This document shows positions 8,963 through 17,885 of a stretch of 64,000 nt of DNA, one piece after another. How positions within the stretch are numbered: the first letter of the stretch is position 1; the number at the start of each line of letters is the position of its first letter. Source of the stretch: Bradyrhizobium sp. CCBAU 53351 (GTDB lineage Bacteria; Pseudomonadota; Alphaproteobacteria; Rhizobiales; Xanthobacteraceae); the NCBI RefSeq assembly GCF_015291745.1, contig NZ_CP030060.1, positions 434,001 to 498,000 on the forward strand, read 5' to 3'. The notes under the pieces were generated by a model. The model was not told the DNA's origin and made no database searches. It worked only from the letters and a program-made list of their open reading frames with translations. The position numbers were made by a program, and so were the translations under genes.

Positions 8963-9853
8963 ATGGCATCGAGACTTTTTGCTAGCGGAATCGGAGCGCC
9001 CGAGGGGCCAATCTGCCTCCCCGACGGATCGATGTATGTCACGGAGATGTCCGCATCGACGTTGTGCATCACGCGGCTCGATCAGCGAGGCAATCGCAGA
9101 GTGGTTCGCGCGACGGGCGGCCGCCCGAACGGACTGACGACGGACGGCCACGGCCGCATCTGGATCGCGGAAGCGGGCCTGCGGGCGCTGATTTGCATCG
9201 ACCAAGCCGGAAACGAGATCCGGCGCATGCAGGGCGAAGGCGCCGATCGCTTTCTATTTCCGAATGACCTCTGCTTCGGCCCCAACGGACTACTCTACAT
9301 GACTGATTCAGGCATGGCGGCTGAGGATTTCATCAACGGGCAGGCCTTCGTCGAGGGCTATATGGACCTTGATTGGGACGGCCGCGTCTACGAAATCGAT
9401 CCCGCGGCCATGAAGGTCCTTCGCGTCCTCGATCGCAAGATCCGATTCACCAACGGGATTGCTTTCGGGCCCGACGACCATCTCTATGCCAACGCATCGT
9501 TCACAGGCGAAATCTACCGCTATGACGTACTCGGCAAGCCAATGCCTGAACGTGTTGTTTTCGGCAATGTGCTGCAGCCCGACTCCAATCCTGACTTCAA
9601 GGGGCCCGACGGGATGGCTTTTGGCACCGACGGCCGGCTCTATTGCACAGTCTATAATCAGAAGAACGTCACTGTGCTCGACCGCGGCGGCAACGTCGTG
9701 GACCGGCTCATGCTGGATGGGCCGCAACCGACAAATTGCGCCTTCACGATTGAAGGCAAGAAGTTGCGCGTGACAGAGGTCGGCAAGGGCCAGGTTGAAG
9801 AGCTCGATGTGCCCTGCGAAGGGGTGCCTCTACATCTGCCTAAATTCGGTTAA
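8963..9853 (+). CDS. SMP-30/gluconolactonase/LRE family protein
   Basis: A six-bladed beta-propeller of the SMP-30/gluconolactonase family, 296 residues, likely a metal-dependent sugar lactonase. Family features are GAPEGPICLPDGSMYVTEM near the start (metal-binding Glu), GRPNGLTTDGHGRIWIAE, FPNDLCFGPNGLLYMTDSG and GPDGMAFGTDGRLYCTVYNQ. It follows the ABC ATPase by 45 bases on the same strand, so it probably hydrolyses a lactone made from the imported sugar. No dehydrogenase or regulator accompanies it, so the substrate remains open. Confidence 0.85.
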   Translation: MASRLFASGIGAPEGPICLPDGSMYVTEMSASTLCITRLDQRGNRRVVRATGGRPNGLTTDGHGRIWIAEAGLRALICIDQAGNEIRRMQGEGADRFLFPNDLCFGPNGLLYMTDSGMAAEDFINGQAFVEGYMDLDWDGRVYEIDPAAMKVLRVLDRKIRFTNGIAFGPDDHLYANASFTGEIYRYDVLGKPMPERVVFGNVLQPDSNPDFKGPDGMAFGTDGRLYCTVYNQKNVTVLDRGGNVVDRLMLDGPQPTNCAFTIEGKKLRVTEVGKGQVEELDVPCEGVPLHLPKFG

Positions 9854-10330
9854 GGTTGGAAACTCGTTTCCGGTCGGCACGCGGCACTTGGCACAGAGCA
9901 ACTAGCTGGTGCAGGCCGCAGATGAGTTGGCGGCAGCTCGCGGTCTTAGCATTTCGCGACGGCGCGCCTGGGGCGGATACATACGAGCATGAACAGTTCA
10001 AAACAGGAGCTAAGACAAGTGGGGCCGCTGGCTTGCCGAGGATTATGGCCACCGGCCCCGGCGTCAGCTACTTGAAATTGCCCTGCCCCAGGTGCAGTAG
10101 CGATAGCTGACAGGCACGAGATGGCCCGGCGGCGGCTCCTCCGCAAATCTCGGCTGCAGTTAACGTAAATGGCAGGGCGCGAGGTGATGTTATGTTTTGT
10201 TTTGGTCAGCATGGCGGTGCCGCCAGTTGAAGTGCCGTGATCGTCGCCCACCAGGACGGCCTATGTCGCGGAGCCGCGAACGGAAGTTGGGCAATTACTC
10301 GTCCGGCTACGACGCGAGTTGAGTGATTGG
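9854..10330. other. Intergenic region, no convincing gene
   Basis: Reading frames on both strands (for example 9856-10110 plus and 9946-10251 minus) show no domain, signal or membrane pattern. A short perfect hairpin, GGAAAC-TC-GTTTCC, sits just after the SMP-30 stop at 9858-9871 but has no T-run. Nothing else was recognised. Confidence 0.5.
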
Positions 10331-10510
10331 TTAGGTCGGAACTCCTTGCGAGCCGTTAGTTGATCGCGAGCGGAGCTCAAACTCTAGCTCTGTCAGCTTT
10401 TTGATCAGCTGCTCAATAACCGCCTCGTAATCAGAACGCGTGAGTGAGTTCACGCCACGGGAGGCGAGCTCGTGCTGCAGGATTGTTGCCATCACGGCCT
10501 TGACGCTCAT
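10331..10510 (-). CDS. Small helical protein of unknown function, 59 residues
   Basis: A short frame read directly from the sequence: ATG at 10510, stop TAA at 10331-10333. The product begins MSVKAVMATILQHELASRG and continues with SDYEAVIEQLIKKLTELEFE. It is rich in heptad-like leucine, isoleucine and charged residues and is predicted to be mostly alpha-helical, perhaps a coiled coil. GATGAGGTCCT precedes the ATG, a good ribosome site at normal spacing. The amino-acid pattern looks much more coding than the neighbouring frames. I do not recognise the family. Confidence 0.6.
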   Translation of the reverse strand: MSVKAVMATILQHELASRGVNSLTRSDYEAVIEQLIKKLTELEFELRSRSTNGSQGVPT

Positions 10511-10829
10511 AGGACCTCATCTGAAATGATTTCGCATCAAATCTCAAACCAAGGAGACAATCAACAAGGAGGAGGATGGAGCTGGAAGTGTCGCTGCATT
10601 CCGATCGATTATCAGCCCCAGGGATGCATACGTACCCAAAAGACTTTGAGCCTGGATATTCGATGCTCCTCCACCAGTTGGCCGATTTGCTGACTCCGCT
10701 TCCCGTCTTTGCTTTATGAGCTGGTCAAAAAGCCACCATCAGCTAGCACGAGAGCAGCTCTTGTGGTAATTGCAGTCCATAGGTCCATAGTTTGTTTTTG
10801 AAGAGTTTCATTTCGAGGACGATTTGTTC
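10511..10829. other. Intergenic region, no convincing gene
   Basis: Contains the likely promoter area of the divergent small genes on either side. Overlapping frames of 60-75 residues (10472-10693 plus, 10714-10902 minus) have no recognisable features. It is lower in GC than the flanking operons, which is common in sparse accessory stretches. Confidence 0.45.
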
Positions 10830-11060
10830 GTGACGATGGTTGCCGTGCTTTGCCAATTTGCATCCGCCGATTGCGTTGATAAGATCGTGACGAGCTCTGC
10901 ATTCGACAGCACGCTTACTTTCCAGGGCTGCGTTATGAACGGCCAGACAGGGCTGGCCCAGTGGAAAGAAGCGCATCCAATTTACCGCTCAGATACTTGG
11001 CATATTCAGCGGCACAAATGCATGCCGGGAGATTACAATATCGCTCACCACAAAGCGTAG
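10830..11060 (+). CDS. Small secreted-like protein of unknown function
   Basis: A 76-residue product read from GTG 10830; TTG 10824 and ATG 10836 are alternatives, and GAGGACGA lies just upstream. The N-terminus (VTMVAVLCQFASADC) could be a short signal or membrane segment. The C-terminal half, GQTGLAQWKEAHPIYRSDTW followed by KCMPGDY, resembles from memory small Bradyrhizobium proteins of unknown function with the same layout. Four cysteines suggest an oxidised periplasmic fold. The minus-strand frame over the same bases (10743-10976) looks less coding. Confidence 0.5.
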   Translation: MTMVAVLCQFASADCVDKIVTSSAFDSTLTFQGCVMNGQTGLAQWKEAHPIYRSDTWHIQRHKCMPGDYNIAHHKA

Positions 11061-11117
11061 AGATCAAAGAAGCTACGCAACGCCCGCCACCGCGGTGTCA
11101 GCGAGAGCGTATGCGGT

Positions 11118-11762
11118 TCATCTAATGTCCCCAGCGCAACGCGCGGACGGGGCTTGCCGGGGCTCTGTTCGCTCGGAAGCATTTGAGCTAAGCCGAGTGG
11201 CTACAGGACGAAGAAAGTACAGCGAGAGGCCAGGGTTCCGTTCGCAAATCCTCTTTAATGCGTCGGCCTTGATCCAGAAAAGCTCCAAATCGCTGGCCGC
11301 TCGAGCAGATTGCGTGCGGCGGCGTCGATCCACGGCGAACAGCCCAACCTCACCAAAAACCTCTCCTGGATACAAGAGCTTGTCTATTTCGGGAAGCTCG
11401 ACTTGTCCTGATCCGATGAGATAGAGTGCATCGGCGTGATCCCCTTTCTCGAAGATTGTCTCTCCAGCCTTGATCCGCTGTGTGTGCATGAACGGCTGAA
11501 GCCAGTTCGGAGAAAGATCTGTATTAGCGGCGAGCTTGGCGCGGCGTAGTACCAAGACCATGCGGACGAAGTAGGCAGCGTTTAGTGGAAGCAAAATAAA
11601 GTGCAGAATCAGCACAGGGTAGATACCGGCGCCAGTGGCATAGACGATGAATGCGAGATTGCTGCAGATGGCGACGGCCCGCAGAGTCAGCATGGTGTGC
11701 ATGCAGAATGTCACGAGGACGAGCGAAGAGGCCAGATAGCCACAAGCTTCTATCCACGTCAT
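11118..11762 (-). CDS. Membrane protein with C-terminal cyclic-nucleotide-binding domain
   Basis: 214 residues in two parts. Residues 1-80 hold two or three membrane segments (ACGYLASSLVLVTFCMHTML; YPVLILHFILLPLNAAYFV). Residues 90-195 form a Crp-type cNMP-binding domain, seen as IKAGETIFEKGDHADALYLI, GSGQVELPEID, then PGEVFGEVGLFAVDRRRRTQ, where the phosphate-cassette glycine and arginine region lies. No DNA-binding helix-turn-helix follows, so this is not a Crp/Fnr activator. It stands alone between sparse DNA and the TRAP unit. It could be a small membrane sensor; its output is unknown. Confidence 0.75.
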   Translation of the reverse strand: MTWIEACGYLASSLVLVTFCMHTMLTLRAVAICSNLAFIVYATGAGIYPVLILHFILLPLNAAYFVRMVLVLRRAKLAANTDLSPNWLQPFMHTQRIKAGETIFEKGDHADALYLIGSGQVELPEIDKLLYPGEVFGEVGLFAVDRRRRTQSARAASDLELFWIKADALKRICERNPGLSLYFLRPVATRLSSNASERTEPRQAPSARCAGDIR

Positions 11763-12046
11763 GGCAGCCTACTTTGCTGCTTTAGGCGCAATGAATCACC
11801 TGCAAAGCGCGGGCCAAGCGTTCATCAGAAGACGAACGGCTGACGTACCGCCTCAGCCGAGCCGGAGCCTGCTTCGCTCTGTTGGTTATCCAAGGCTGCA
11901 CGCCGCGCATATGAACCAGTTCACACGCTGATCGGGGCGCTTCGCTTCGCCAGCGTTATAAACTGCTGCCGGTGCCAGCAAGTTCTATCCGCTCGCGTCA
12001 CTTAAGGTGGCAGCCGATCGCGGTCCGGTCACGGGACCGGATAGTC

Positions 12047-13942
12047 TTATTTCAGGAAGCCGATAGACAGCCAGGGCACCGCGGCGACGATCAGCGTGCC
12101 AATGAGCAGCGCAATCATGTATCCCACGATTGGTCTCATACCGTCGTCCGGGTTAATGCGGCTGATAGCGCAGGCCGCGTAGTAGCCGACCCCAAACGGC
12201 GGTGCGAACAGGCCGATGCCCATCGCGAGAACCACGACCATTGCGTAATGGACATCGTGGACCCCAACCTGCCGCGCGATCGGGAACAGGAGCGGACCGA
12301 ACAAGACGATGGCTGGGATCCCCTCCAGCACGCTGCCTAGAATCACGAAAGTTACGATCGTCACCGCTAGGAAGACGGGGACACCGCCGGGAAGGCTGGT
12401 CATGAACTTGGCAAGCGAGGCTGAAAATCCCGACTGGGTCAGCGCCCAGGCCATTCCTGTCGCGGCGCCGATGATGAGCAGAATCGCGCCCGACAGGGAG
12501 GCCGTCTCGACCAGCATAGGATAGATGCGTCGCCAGTCGAACTGGCGGTAAATGAGGAGACCGGCGCAGGCCGAGTACAAGATGCCGATGGTCGAGACCT
12601 CCGTTGCCGTTGCAACGCCTTCGACGACGGCGGTCCGGATCACGAAAGGCAAGGCGATCGCAGGAAGAGCAATGACAAAGGCTCGGCCGATCTCCCGCCC
12701 AGTCGCCCTTTTGACGTGAGAGAGGTCCTCGCGCCGGTAGCGCCACCACACGATCGCCCCGAGCATAACTGCGAGCACCACGCCCGGGAGCAATCCGCCG
12801 GTGAATAGCGCGGAGATCGACACGCCCGTCACCGAGCCGATCGTGATCAGAACCAGCGACGGCGGAATCGTTTCGGTTTGCGCCCCCGTGGCGGCCAGCA
12901 ACGCAACGAGGTCGCCGGGTTTGGCGCCACGCTGCCGCATCTCGGGAAACAGCACAGGGGCCACGGCCGCCATATCTGCCGCCTTGGACCCTGAGATACC
13001 GGAGACCAGATACATAGCCCCGACCAGGACGTAGTGCAGCCCGCCGCGGACGTGGCCGAGGAGACTTGCGAGGAAACCGACCATTGCGCGAGCCATGCCC
13101 GTCATCTCGATCAGCAGGCCCAGGAAGACGAAAAGAGGCACGGCGAGCAGGATCAGATGGCTCATCCCTTCATCCATCCGCCCGATCATCACTACGTCCG
13201 GCGTGCTCGTCGTAAGCGTGAGATAACCCACGGTGGCGAGACCGAATGCAAAGGCAATCGGAACGGCGGCAAAGACCATCGCACCGACAACAAAGACGAA
13301 GAAGATCAGAAGGTTCAGATTGCCGAGCGGCTTAAAAACCGGCGCGAGCAGCACGAACGCAAGGATGAGACCGGCGACGATCGCTAGAGAGGCCAACAAG
13401 CTGCGTAGATTGGCAATTCGGCAGAGCCGGAGGGCCGCGGCGATCAGCATCAGCCCAATTCCGATCGGTAGCGCCGCCGCACGCCAAGTGTTGATGATCT
13501 CCAGCGCCGGCGTGGTGACGAAGGCCTCGTCGGCGGCAAATTCATAGGCCGGCCAAACGACGAGCAAAAGAAACGCCAGCGAGGCTGCGGCCGCCACCAC
13601 GTCCAAAAACGCACGCACCTGGGCACTGAGCACGCCGACGATGGCTGTCATACGCATGTGCTCGCCGCGCTGGAAAGCAATGACGGAGCCGAGCATGGCA
13701 AGCCAAAGGAAGAGAATACCGGCGAGTTCGTCGGACCAGACGATGGGGGAGCGGAATACGTATCTGCCTACGATTCCTGCGGCCAGGATTGCGACTTCGG
13801 CCAGGACGAGTAGCGCGGCTGGGACCGCGACGAGGTGGCCCAACATCGTGTTCGCTGTTACCGCCCAATGTCGGGGACCCCGTTCAGTCGAGGCGGTCGC
13901 TCCACCGTCATCAGCATGTGGAGCGTGGCTCACGCTGCTCAT
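12047..13942 (-). CDS. TRAP transporter fused small and large permease (DctQM)
   Basis: Membrane component of a tripartite ATP-independent periplasmic transporter, 631 residues. The N-terminal 190 residues are the DctQ part (VFRSPIVWSDELAGILFLWL, FQRGEHMRMTAI), and the rest is the DctM part with many helices (GLLIEMTGMARAMVGFLASL, VSGISGSKAADMAAVAPVLF, PPSLVLITIGSVTGVSISAL). The two are one polypeptide, a known fusion arrangement. The ATG overlaps the stop of the DctP gene (ATGA); the ORF could extend to 13978, which would overlap dctP further. It would import an organic acid or sugar acid with a sodium gradient. Confidence 0.9.
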   Translation of the reverse strand: MSSVSHAPHADDGGATASTERGPRHWAVTANTMLGHLVAVPAALLVLAEVAILAAGIVGRYVFRSPIVWSDELAGILFLWLAMLGSVIAFQRGEHMRMTAIVGVLSAQVRAFLDVVAAAASLAFLLLVVWPAYEFAADEAFVTTPALEIINTWRAAALPIGIGLMLIAAALRLCRIANLRSLLASLAIVAGLILAFVLLAPVFKPLGNLNLLIFFVFVVGAMVFAAVPIAFAFGLATVGYLTLTTSTPDVVMIGRMDEGMSHLILLAVPLFVFLGLLIEMTGMARAMVGFLASLLGHVRGGLHYVLVGAMYLVSGISGSKAADMAAVAPVLFPEMRQRGAKPGDLVALLAATGAQTETIPPSLVLITIGSVTGVSISALFTGGLLPGVVLAVMLGAIVWWRYRREDLSHVKRATGREIGRAFVIALPAIALPFVIRTAVVEGVATATEVSTIGILYSACAGLLIYRQFDWRRIYPMLVETASLSGAILLIIGAATGMAWALTQSGFSASLAKFMTSLPGGVPVFLAVTIVTFVILGSVLEGIPAIVLFGPLLFPIARQVGVHDVHYAMVVVLAMGIGLFAPPFGVGYYAACAISRINPDDGMRPIVGYMIALLIGTLIVAAVPWLSIGFLK

Positions 13943-14964
13943 GACAGCTGACCCGCCGCTTTTTCGAGCTGCGACCACGCCTCCTCGCCGAATTTGCCCT
14001 TCCAGTCGGAGTAGAAGCTAGTCTTGGACAAGGCTTGTCGGAAGGCGGCGCGATCGACTTCGATAAATTTGAGACCTTTGGCCGACAGATCGGTGCGCAA
14101 GGACTGGCTGAGCTTTGCGATATCAGCCCGCTGATCGACGGCGGAGCGATCTAGTTCGCGGGTCACGACCTCCTGAACATCCTTCGGTAAGCGCTCGAAT
14201 GCGCGCTTGTTGGCGAGGATCCAGTATCCGTCCCAAACGTGCCCGGTCAGGCTGCACGTGCTTTGCACTTCGTAGAGGCGGGCGGTTGCAATGATCGGCA
14301 ACGGATTCTCCTGGCCGTCCACGACTTTGGTCTGTAACGCGGAGTAGACCTCGTTGAAGTTAATAGGCGTCGGGCCGGCTCCAAGCGCCTTGAAAAGCGA
14401 GGTCAAAAGCGGCGCCGGGGGGACGCGGATCTGGAAATTCTTTAGATCGTCAGGGCTGCGGATCTCACGTCCGGAAGAAGTCACCTGACGAAAGCCGTTA
14501 TCCCACGCTTTGGAAACCGCCATGATCGGAGTTTTGGCAATCTGCGTCCGGATGTAGGTTCCGAGATCTCCGTCCATAGCTTTCCAAACGCTATCGTAGT
14601 CAGTAAACGCGAAGCCGGTGTTCACCAGGCCCGCACTTGGGACCAGGGTGGCGAGGATCGAAGAGGACTGATTAAAGAATTCGACGCCGCCGCTGCGGAC
14701 CTGGGTCATGAGCTCGGTGTCGGACCCGAGCTGGTTGGCCGGAAACAGCCTGATCTCGAGCCGGCCACTGGTAGCCTCTAGAATGCGTTGGATGGCTTCC
14801 TGCGCGCGGACGTTCACCGGATGCGTCGGATCCTGGCCGGTTGCAAATTTATAAACGAATTCGGCCGCAGATGCCGGTCGAGTGAGAATTGCGCAGAGAG
14901 GTACGGCCGTTGCAGCTTTCAACAGGGAACGCCGGCTGATATCTCTGCGTTTCGATACGCTCAT
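13939..14964 (-). CDS. TRAP transporter substrate-binding protein (DctP)
   Basis: Periplasmic receptor of the TRAP system, 341 residues. It begins with a twin-arginine-like leader, SRRSLLKAATAVPLCAI, and a plausible AxA cleavage site (RPASAAEF), suggesting export by Tat. DctP features are visible: DPTHPVNVRAQEAIQRILE, FPANQLGSDTELMTQVRSGG, and INFNEVYSALQTKVVDGQEN, the conserved block around the carboxylate-binding region. It is coupled by a four-base overlap to the fused permease and follows the split transketolase. The ligand is probably an organic or sugar acid. Confidence 0.9.
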   Translation of the reverse strand: MSVSKRRDISRRSLLKAATAVPLCAILTRPASAAEFVYKFATGQDPTHPVNVRAQEAIQRILEATSGRLEIRLFPANQLGSDTELMTQVRSGGVEFFNQSSSILATLVPSAGLVNTGFAFTDYDSVWKAMDGDLGTYIRTQIAKTPIMAVSKAWDNGFRQVTSSGREIRSPDDLKNFQIRVPPAPLLTSLFKALGAGPTPINFNEVYSALQTKVVDGQENPLPIIATARLYEVQSTCSLTGHVWDGYWILANKRAFERLPKDVQEVVTRELDRSAVDQRADIAKLSQSLRTDLSAKGLKFIEVDRAAFRQALSKTSFYSDWKGKFGEEAWSQLEKAAGQLS

Positions 14965-15143
14965 GTCTTCCTCCTCGTTCTATTTACCTAGCGGTGGCGA
15001 TCTCAGCGCAGGCGGCGCAGCCGTTCCGCTCATTCGTGTGCCCGCGTCTTGAGTGCCGGCATTTGGGCAAAAGCCAGCGTTCGCCGCTGCAAGGTGCGGC
15101 GGGCAACGTTGAGTACAGCTTGTTGGACCTCAGCCCAGCGGCG

Positions 15144-16154
15144 CTAAAGCCACTGTTTGATTTGCCTTGCGACCTCTGCGGTGGAAATCCCGTAACGGTC
15201 GTGCAGCGTTGGAAGCGCGCCGGCGTCGAGAAATTCGTCCGGCAATGCGATCTGGCGGAAAGGCGGATGTGCCCCAGAACGCAAGAGGAGTGCGGCAATT
15301 GCTTCGCCGAGGCCACCAATGGTCGTGTGATTTTCGGCAACGACGACAAGCCGTGCCGGCTTGCTGGCCTCACGCAGGATAGTCTCTGCGTCGAGGGGCT
15401 TGATGGTTGGAACATGCAGCACCGCTGCATCCACGCGGTCATCCTTCAAAGCTTGGACGGCCTCGAGTGCCCGCATGGTCATGATGCCGGACGAGATGAT
15501 CAGGACGTCCTTGCCATCACGGATCAGCTTGGCCTTTCCAAGCTCGAACTTATAGTCGTATTCATCCAGAACGACAGGCACCTGGCCGCGCAGCAGGCGC
15601 ATGTAGACTGGACCTTGATGCGCGGCTATGGCTGGCACCACCTGCTCGATTTCACTGGCATCGCAGGGGTCGATCACCGTCATATTTGGCATGGCCCGAA
15701 ACAACGCGAGATCCTCGGCGGCTTGATGACTTGGGCCATAGCCCGAGGTCAGGCCGGGCAAGGCGCAGACGATTTTCACGTTGCGGTCTTCCTCCGCAAT
15801 GGTCTGATGAATGAAATCGTAGGCGCGCCGCGATGCGAACACGGCATATGTCGTCGCAAAGGGCATGAAGCCCTCTGCGGCGAGTCCGGAGGCTGCTCCG
15901 AACAAAAGTTGCTCGGCCATGCCCATCTGGTAATAGCGGTCTGGAAATTCCTTGGCGAAGATGTGCAGGTCGGTGTATTTGCCGAGATCGGCGGTCATGC
16001 CGACCACCTCTGGCCGGCTCCGTGCCAGTTCGACGAGTGCATGTCCGAACGGCGCTGGCTTCGTCTTTTGGCCCTCGGCCGCAATCGAGGCGATCATGGC
16101 AGAGGTGGTTAGGCGCGGCTTGCCCGCTTGCGGTGCTGATCTGACGGTCTTCAT
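15144..16154 (-). CDS. Transketolase-like protein, C-terminal subunit
   Basis: The pyrimidine-binding and C-terminal domains of a transketolase carried as a separate 336-residue subunit. Start ATG 16154 follows CCGGGAGGCAGGC and overlaps the N-subunit stop by ATGA. Motifs include EVVGMTADLGKYTDL, YQMGMAEQLLFGAASGLAAEG (catalytic Glu in MAEQ) and GYGPSHQAAEDLALFRAMP. It must pair with the preceding gene to bind thiamine diphosphate. Split transketolases occur in dedicated catabolic pathways (for example apulose-4-phosphate and sulfofructose transketolases), so this is likely a specialised enzyme and not the housekeeping one. Confidence 0.9.
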   Translation of the reverse strand: MKTVRSAPQAGKPRLTTSAMIASIAAEGQKTKPAPFGHALVELARSRPEVVGMTADLGKYTDLHIFAKEFPDRYYQMGMAEQLLFGAASGLAAEGFMPFATTYAVFASRRAYDFIHQTIAEEDRNVKIVCALPGLTSGYGPSHQAAEDLALFRAMPNMTVIDPCDASEIEQVVPAIAAHQGPVYMRLLRGQVPVVLDEYDYKFELGKAKLIRDGKDVLIISSGIMTMRALEAVQALKDDRVDAAVLHVPTIKPLDAETILREASKPARLVVVAENHTTIGGLGEAIAALLLRSGAHPPFRQIALPDEFLDAGALPTLHDRYGISTAEVARQIKQWL

Positions 16155-17002
16155 GCCTGCCTCCCGGCTTCCAGCGCGGCAAGGGCAAGTTGCCATTCGT
16201 GCTGCTCGACGCGAATGAAATGGTTCTTCTCGCGCTGCTCGAGGAAAGGAACGCCCTTCCCCATGAGGGTGTCGGCGACGATCATTCGCGGCTTCGGCTC
16301 GGGATGCGACTTTGCACGGTCGAATGCTGCGAGCACGGCATCGAGATCATTGCCATCGATACGTTGTACGAACCAGCCGAATGCCTGGAGCTTGTCGACC
16401 AAGGGTTCGAAGGCCATGACTTGCGTCGAGGGACCGTCGGCCTGCTGGTTGTTGACATCGACAATGCCGATCAGGTTGTCCAGCTTGTAGTGGGCCGCCG
16501 ACTGGATGGCCTCCCACACGGAGCCCTCGTCGAGCTCGCCGTCGGAGAACAAGGTGTATACCCGCGCCTCGGACCTTTTGCGTTTGAGGCCAAGGCCCAT
16601 GCCGACAGCAATGCTGAGCCCGAGGCCGAGCGAGCCACCCGACATTTCCATTCCGGGCGTGTAGGAGGCCATGCCCGACATTGGCAAGCGGCTCTCGTCA
16701 CTGCCATAGGTCTCAAGCTCTTCCTCGGGGACGATCCCCGCTTCTATCAAAGCCGCATAAAGCGCAATAGCGTAGTGCCCGTTTGAGAGCAGGAAGCGAT
16801 CGCGTTCCTCCCAGGTCGGATCCTCCGGCCGATAGCGCATCGCGTGAAAGTAAGCCACGGCGAGAACGTCGGAGATATCGAGCGCCTGAGCGATATAGCC
16901 TTGGCCCTGAACTTCCCCCATGCGCAGCGCATTGCGGCGAATGTTATAGGCGCGGTCCGCCAGCTTGGGCGTGTTGGTCAACGTTTTGGTCGGCGCTTCC
17001 AT
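16151..17002 (-). CDS. Transketolase-like protein, N-terminal (ThDP-binding) subunit
   Basis: 283 residues, the thiamine-diphosphate domain of a split transketolase. The ThDP signature is FSDGELDEGSVWEAIQSAA with the later NLIGIVDVNNQQADG. Other marks are RDRFLLSNGHYAIALYAALI and GGSLGLGLSIAVGMGLGLK. It lies between an SDR gene (24 bases upstream) and the C-terminal subunit (ATGA overlap). Together with the SDR and TRAP genes it suggests oxidation of an imported polyol or acid to a ketose-like intermediate followed by two-carbon transfer. Confidence 0.9.
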   Translation of the reverse strand: MEAPTKTLTNTPKLADRAYNIRRNALRMGEVQGQGYIAQALDISDVLAVAYFHAMRYRPEDPTWEERDRFLLSNGHYAIALYAALIEAGIVPEEELETYGSDESRLPMSGMASYTPGMEMSGGSLGLGLSIAVGMGLGLKRKRSEARVYTLFSDGELDEGSVWEAIQSAAHYKLDNLIGIVDVNNQQADGPSTQVMAFEPLVDKLQAFGWFVQRIDGNDLDAVLAAFDRAKSHPEPKPRMIVADTLMGKGVPFLEQREKNHFIRVEQHEWQLALAALEAGRQA

Positions 17003-17026
17003 CGATCTGGACCTTCTCTTGCTGGC

Positions 17027-17776
17027 TCAGTGGATGAGCATGCCGCCATTGACGTCGATCACGGCACCAGTGACGTACGCGGAGAGATCGGAGGCCAGAA
17101 AAGTGTAGATGCCGGCGACATCTTCTGCGGTGCCGAGACGATTGAGTGGAATGCCTTCCAGAATTTTCGCACGCATTTCATCAGTCAGCTTGCCGGCCGT
17201 GATATCGGTGCCGATCAGGCCAGGCGTGACGCAGTTGACGCGGATGTTGTCAGGACCGAACTCGCGAGCCATGGCCTTGGCTAAACCAAGAACGCCGGCT
17301 TTCGCTGCCGAATAGTGTGGTCCCCCAAAAATTCCGCCGCCACGCTGGGCCGACACCGACGACATGCATGCGATCGATCCGGACTTCCGCGCACGCATAT
17401 GCGGGATCACGGCCTGGGAGAGGAAGAGAACGCCTTTGAGATTGACGTCTTGAATGCGATCCCAATCGGCGGCTGATATGTCCAGGAGCTTCACCGGCTG
17501 GGTAATGCCGGCATTGTTGATCAGTATATCGATACCACCGAATGCCTCGACCGCGCTTGCAACTGCCCGCTCGCAGGACGATTTGTCAGCGACGTCGCAG
17601 CGCAAACCGAGGTGTTCCTTGCCAAGAGTGGCTGCTGCCCCTGCCGCGGCTCCGGCATCGATATCGAGGATTGCGACCCGAGCGCCCTCGGAGGCAAACC
17701 GCCGGGCGGTGGCGAGCCCGATCCCCCGCGGCGAGGCCGCGCCCGAAATGATGGCTGTCTTCCCGCTGAGCAGCAT
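17027..17776 (-). CDS. Short-chain dehydrogenase/reductase
   Basis: A classical SDR of 249 residues. Start ATG 17776 follows CGGGAGGAACTG, whereas the longer frame to 17878 has no support. The nucleotide motif is SGAASPRGIGLATARRF, with an acidic residue after the second strand (ILDIDAG) that points to NAD(H). NNAG, a serine in SSVSAQRGGG and the YSAAK catalytic motif are present. First gene of the SDR-transketolase-TRAP unit, with a LysR regulator diverging 110 bases away. Its alcohol substrate is unknown. Confidence 0.88.
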   Translation of the reverse strand: MLLSGKTAIISGAASPRGIGLATARRFASEGARVAILDIDAGAAAGAAATLGKEHLGLRCDVADKSSCERAVASAVEAFGGIDILINNAGITQPVKLLDISAADWDRIQDVNLKGVLFLSQAVIPHMRARKSGSIACMSSVSAQRGGGIFGGPHYSAAKAGVLGLAKAMAREFGPDNIRVNCVTPGLIGTDITAGKLTDEMRAKILEGIPLNRLGTAEDVAGIYTFLASDLSAYVTGAVIDVNGGMLIH

Positions 17777-17885
17777 CAGTTCCTCCCGCAAATTGTTTTC
17801 CTTGACAATGCTAGGAATGACCCTCGCTCTCCGCGCCGACAAGCGCACAGTTGTCATGGGTCGATGAATCTGGTTCACTTATGCG

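Noticed and set aside
9946..10251. 101-residue minus-strand frame
   Set aside because: No ribosome site or conserved pattern, and the composition is like the other random frames in this sparse area.
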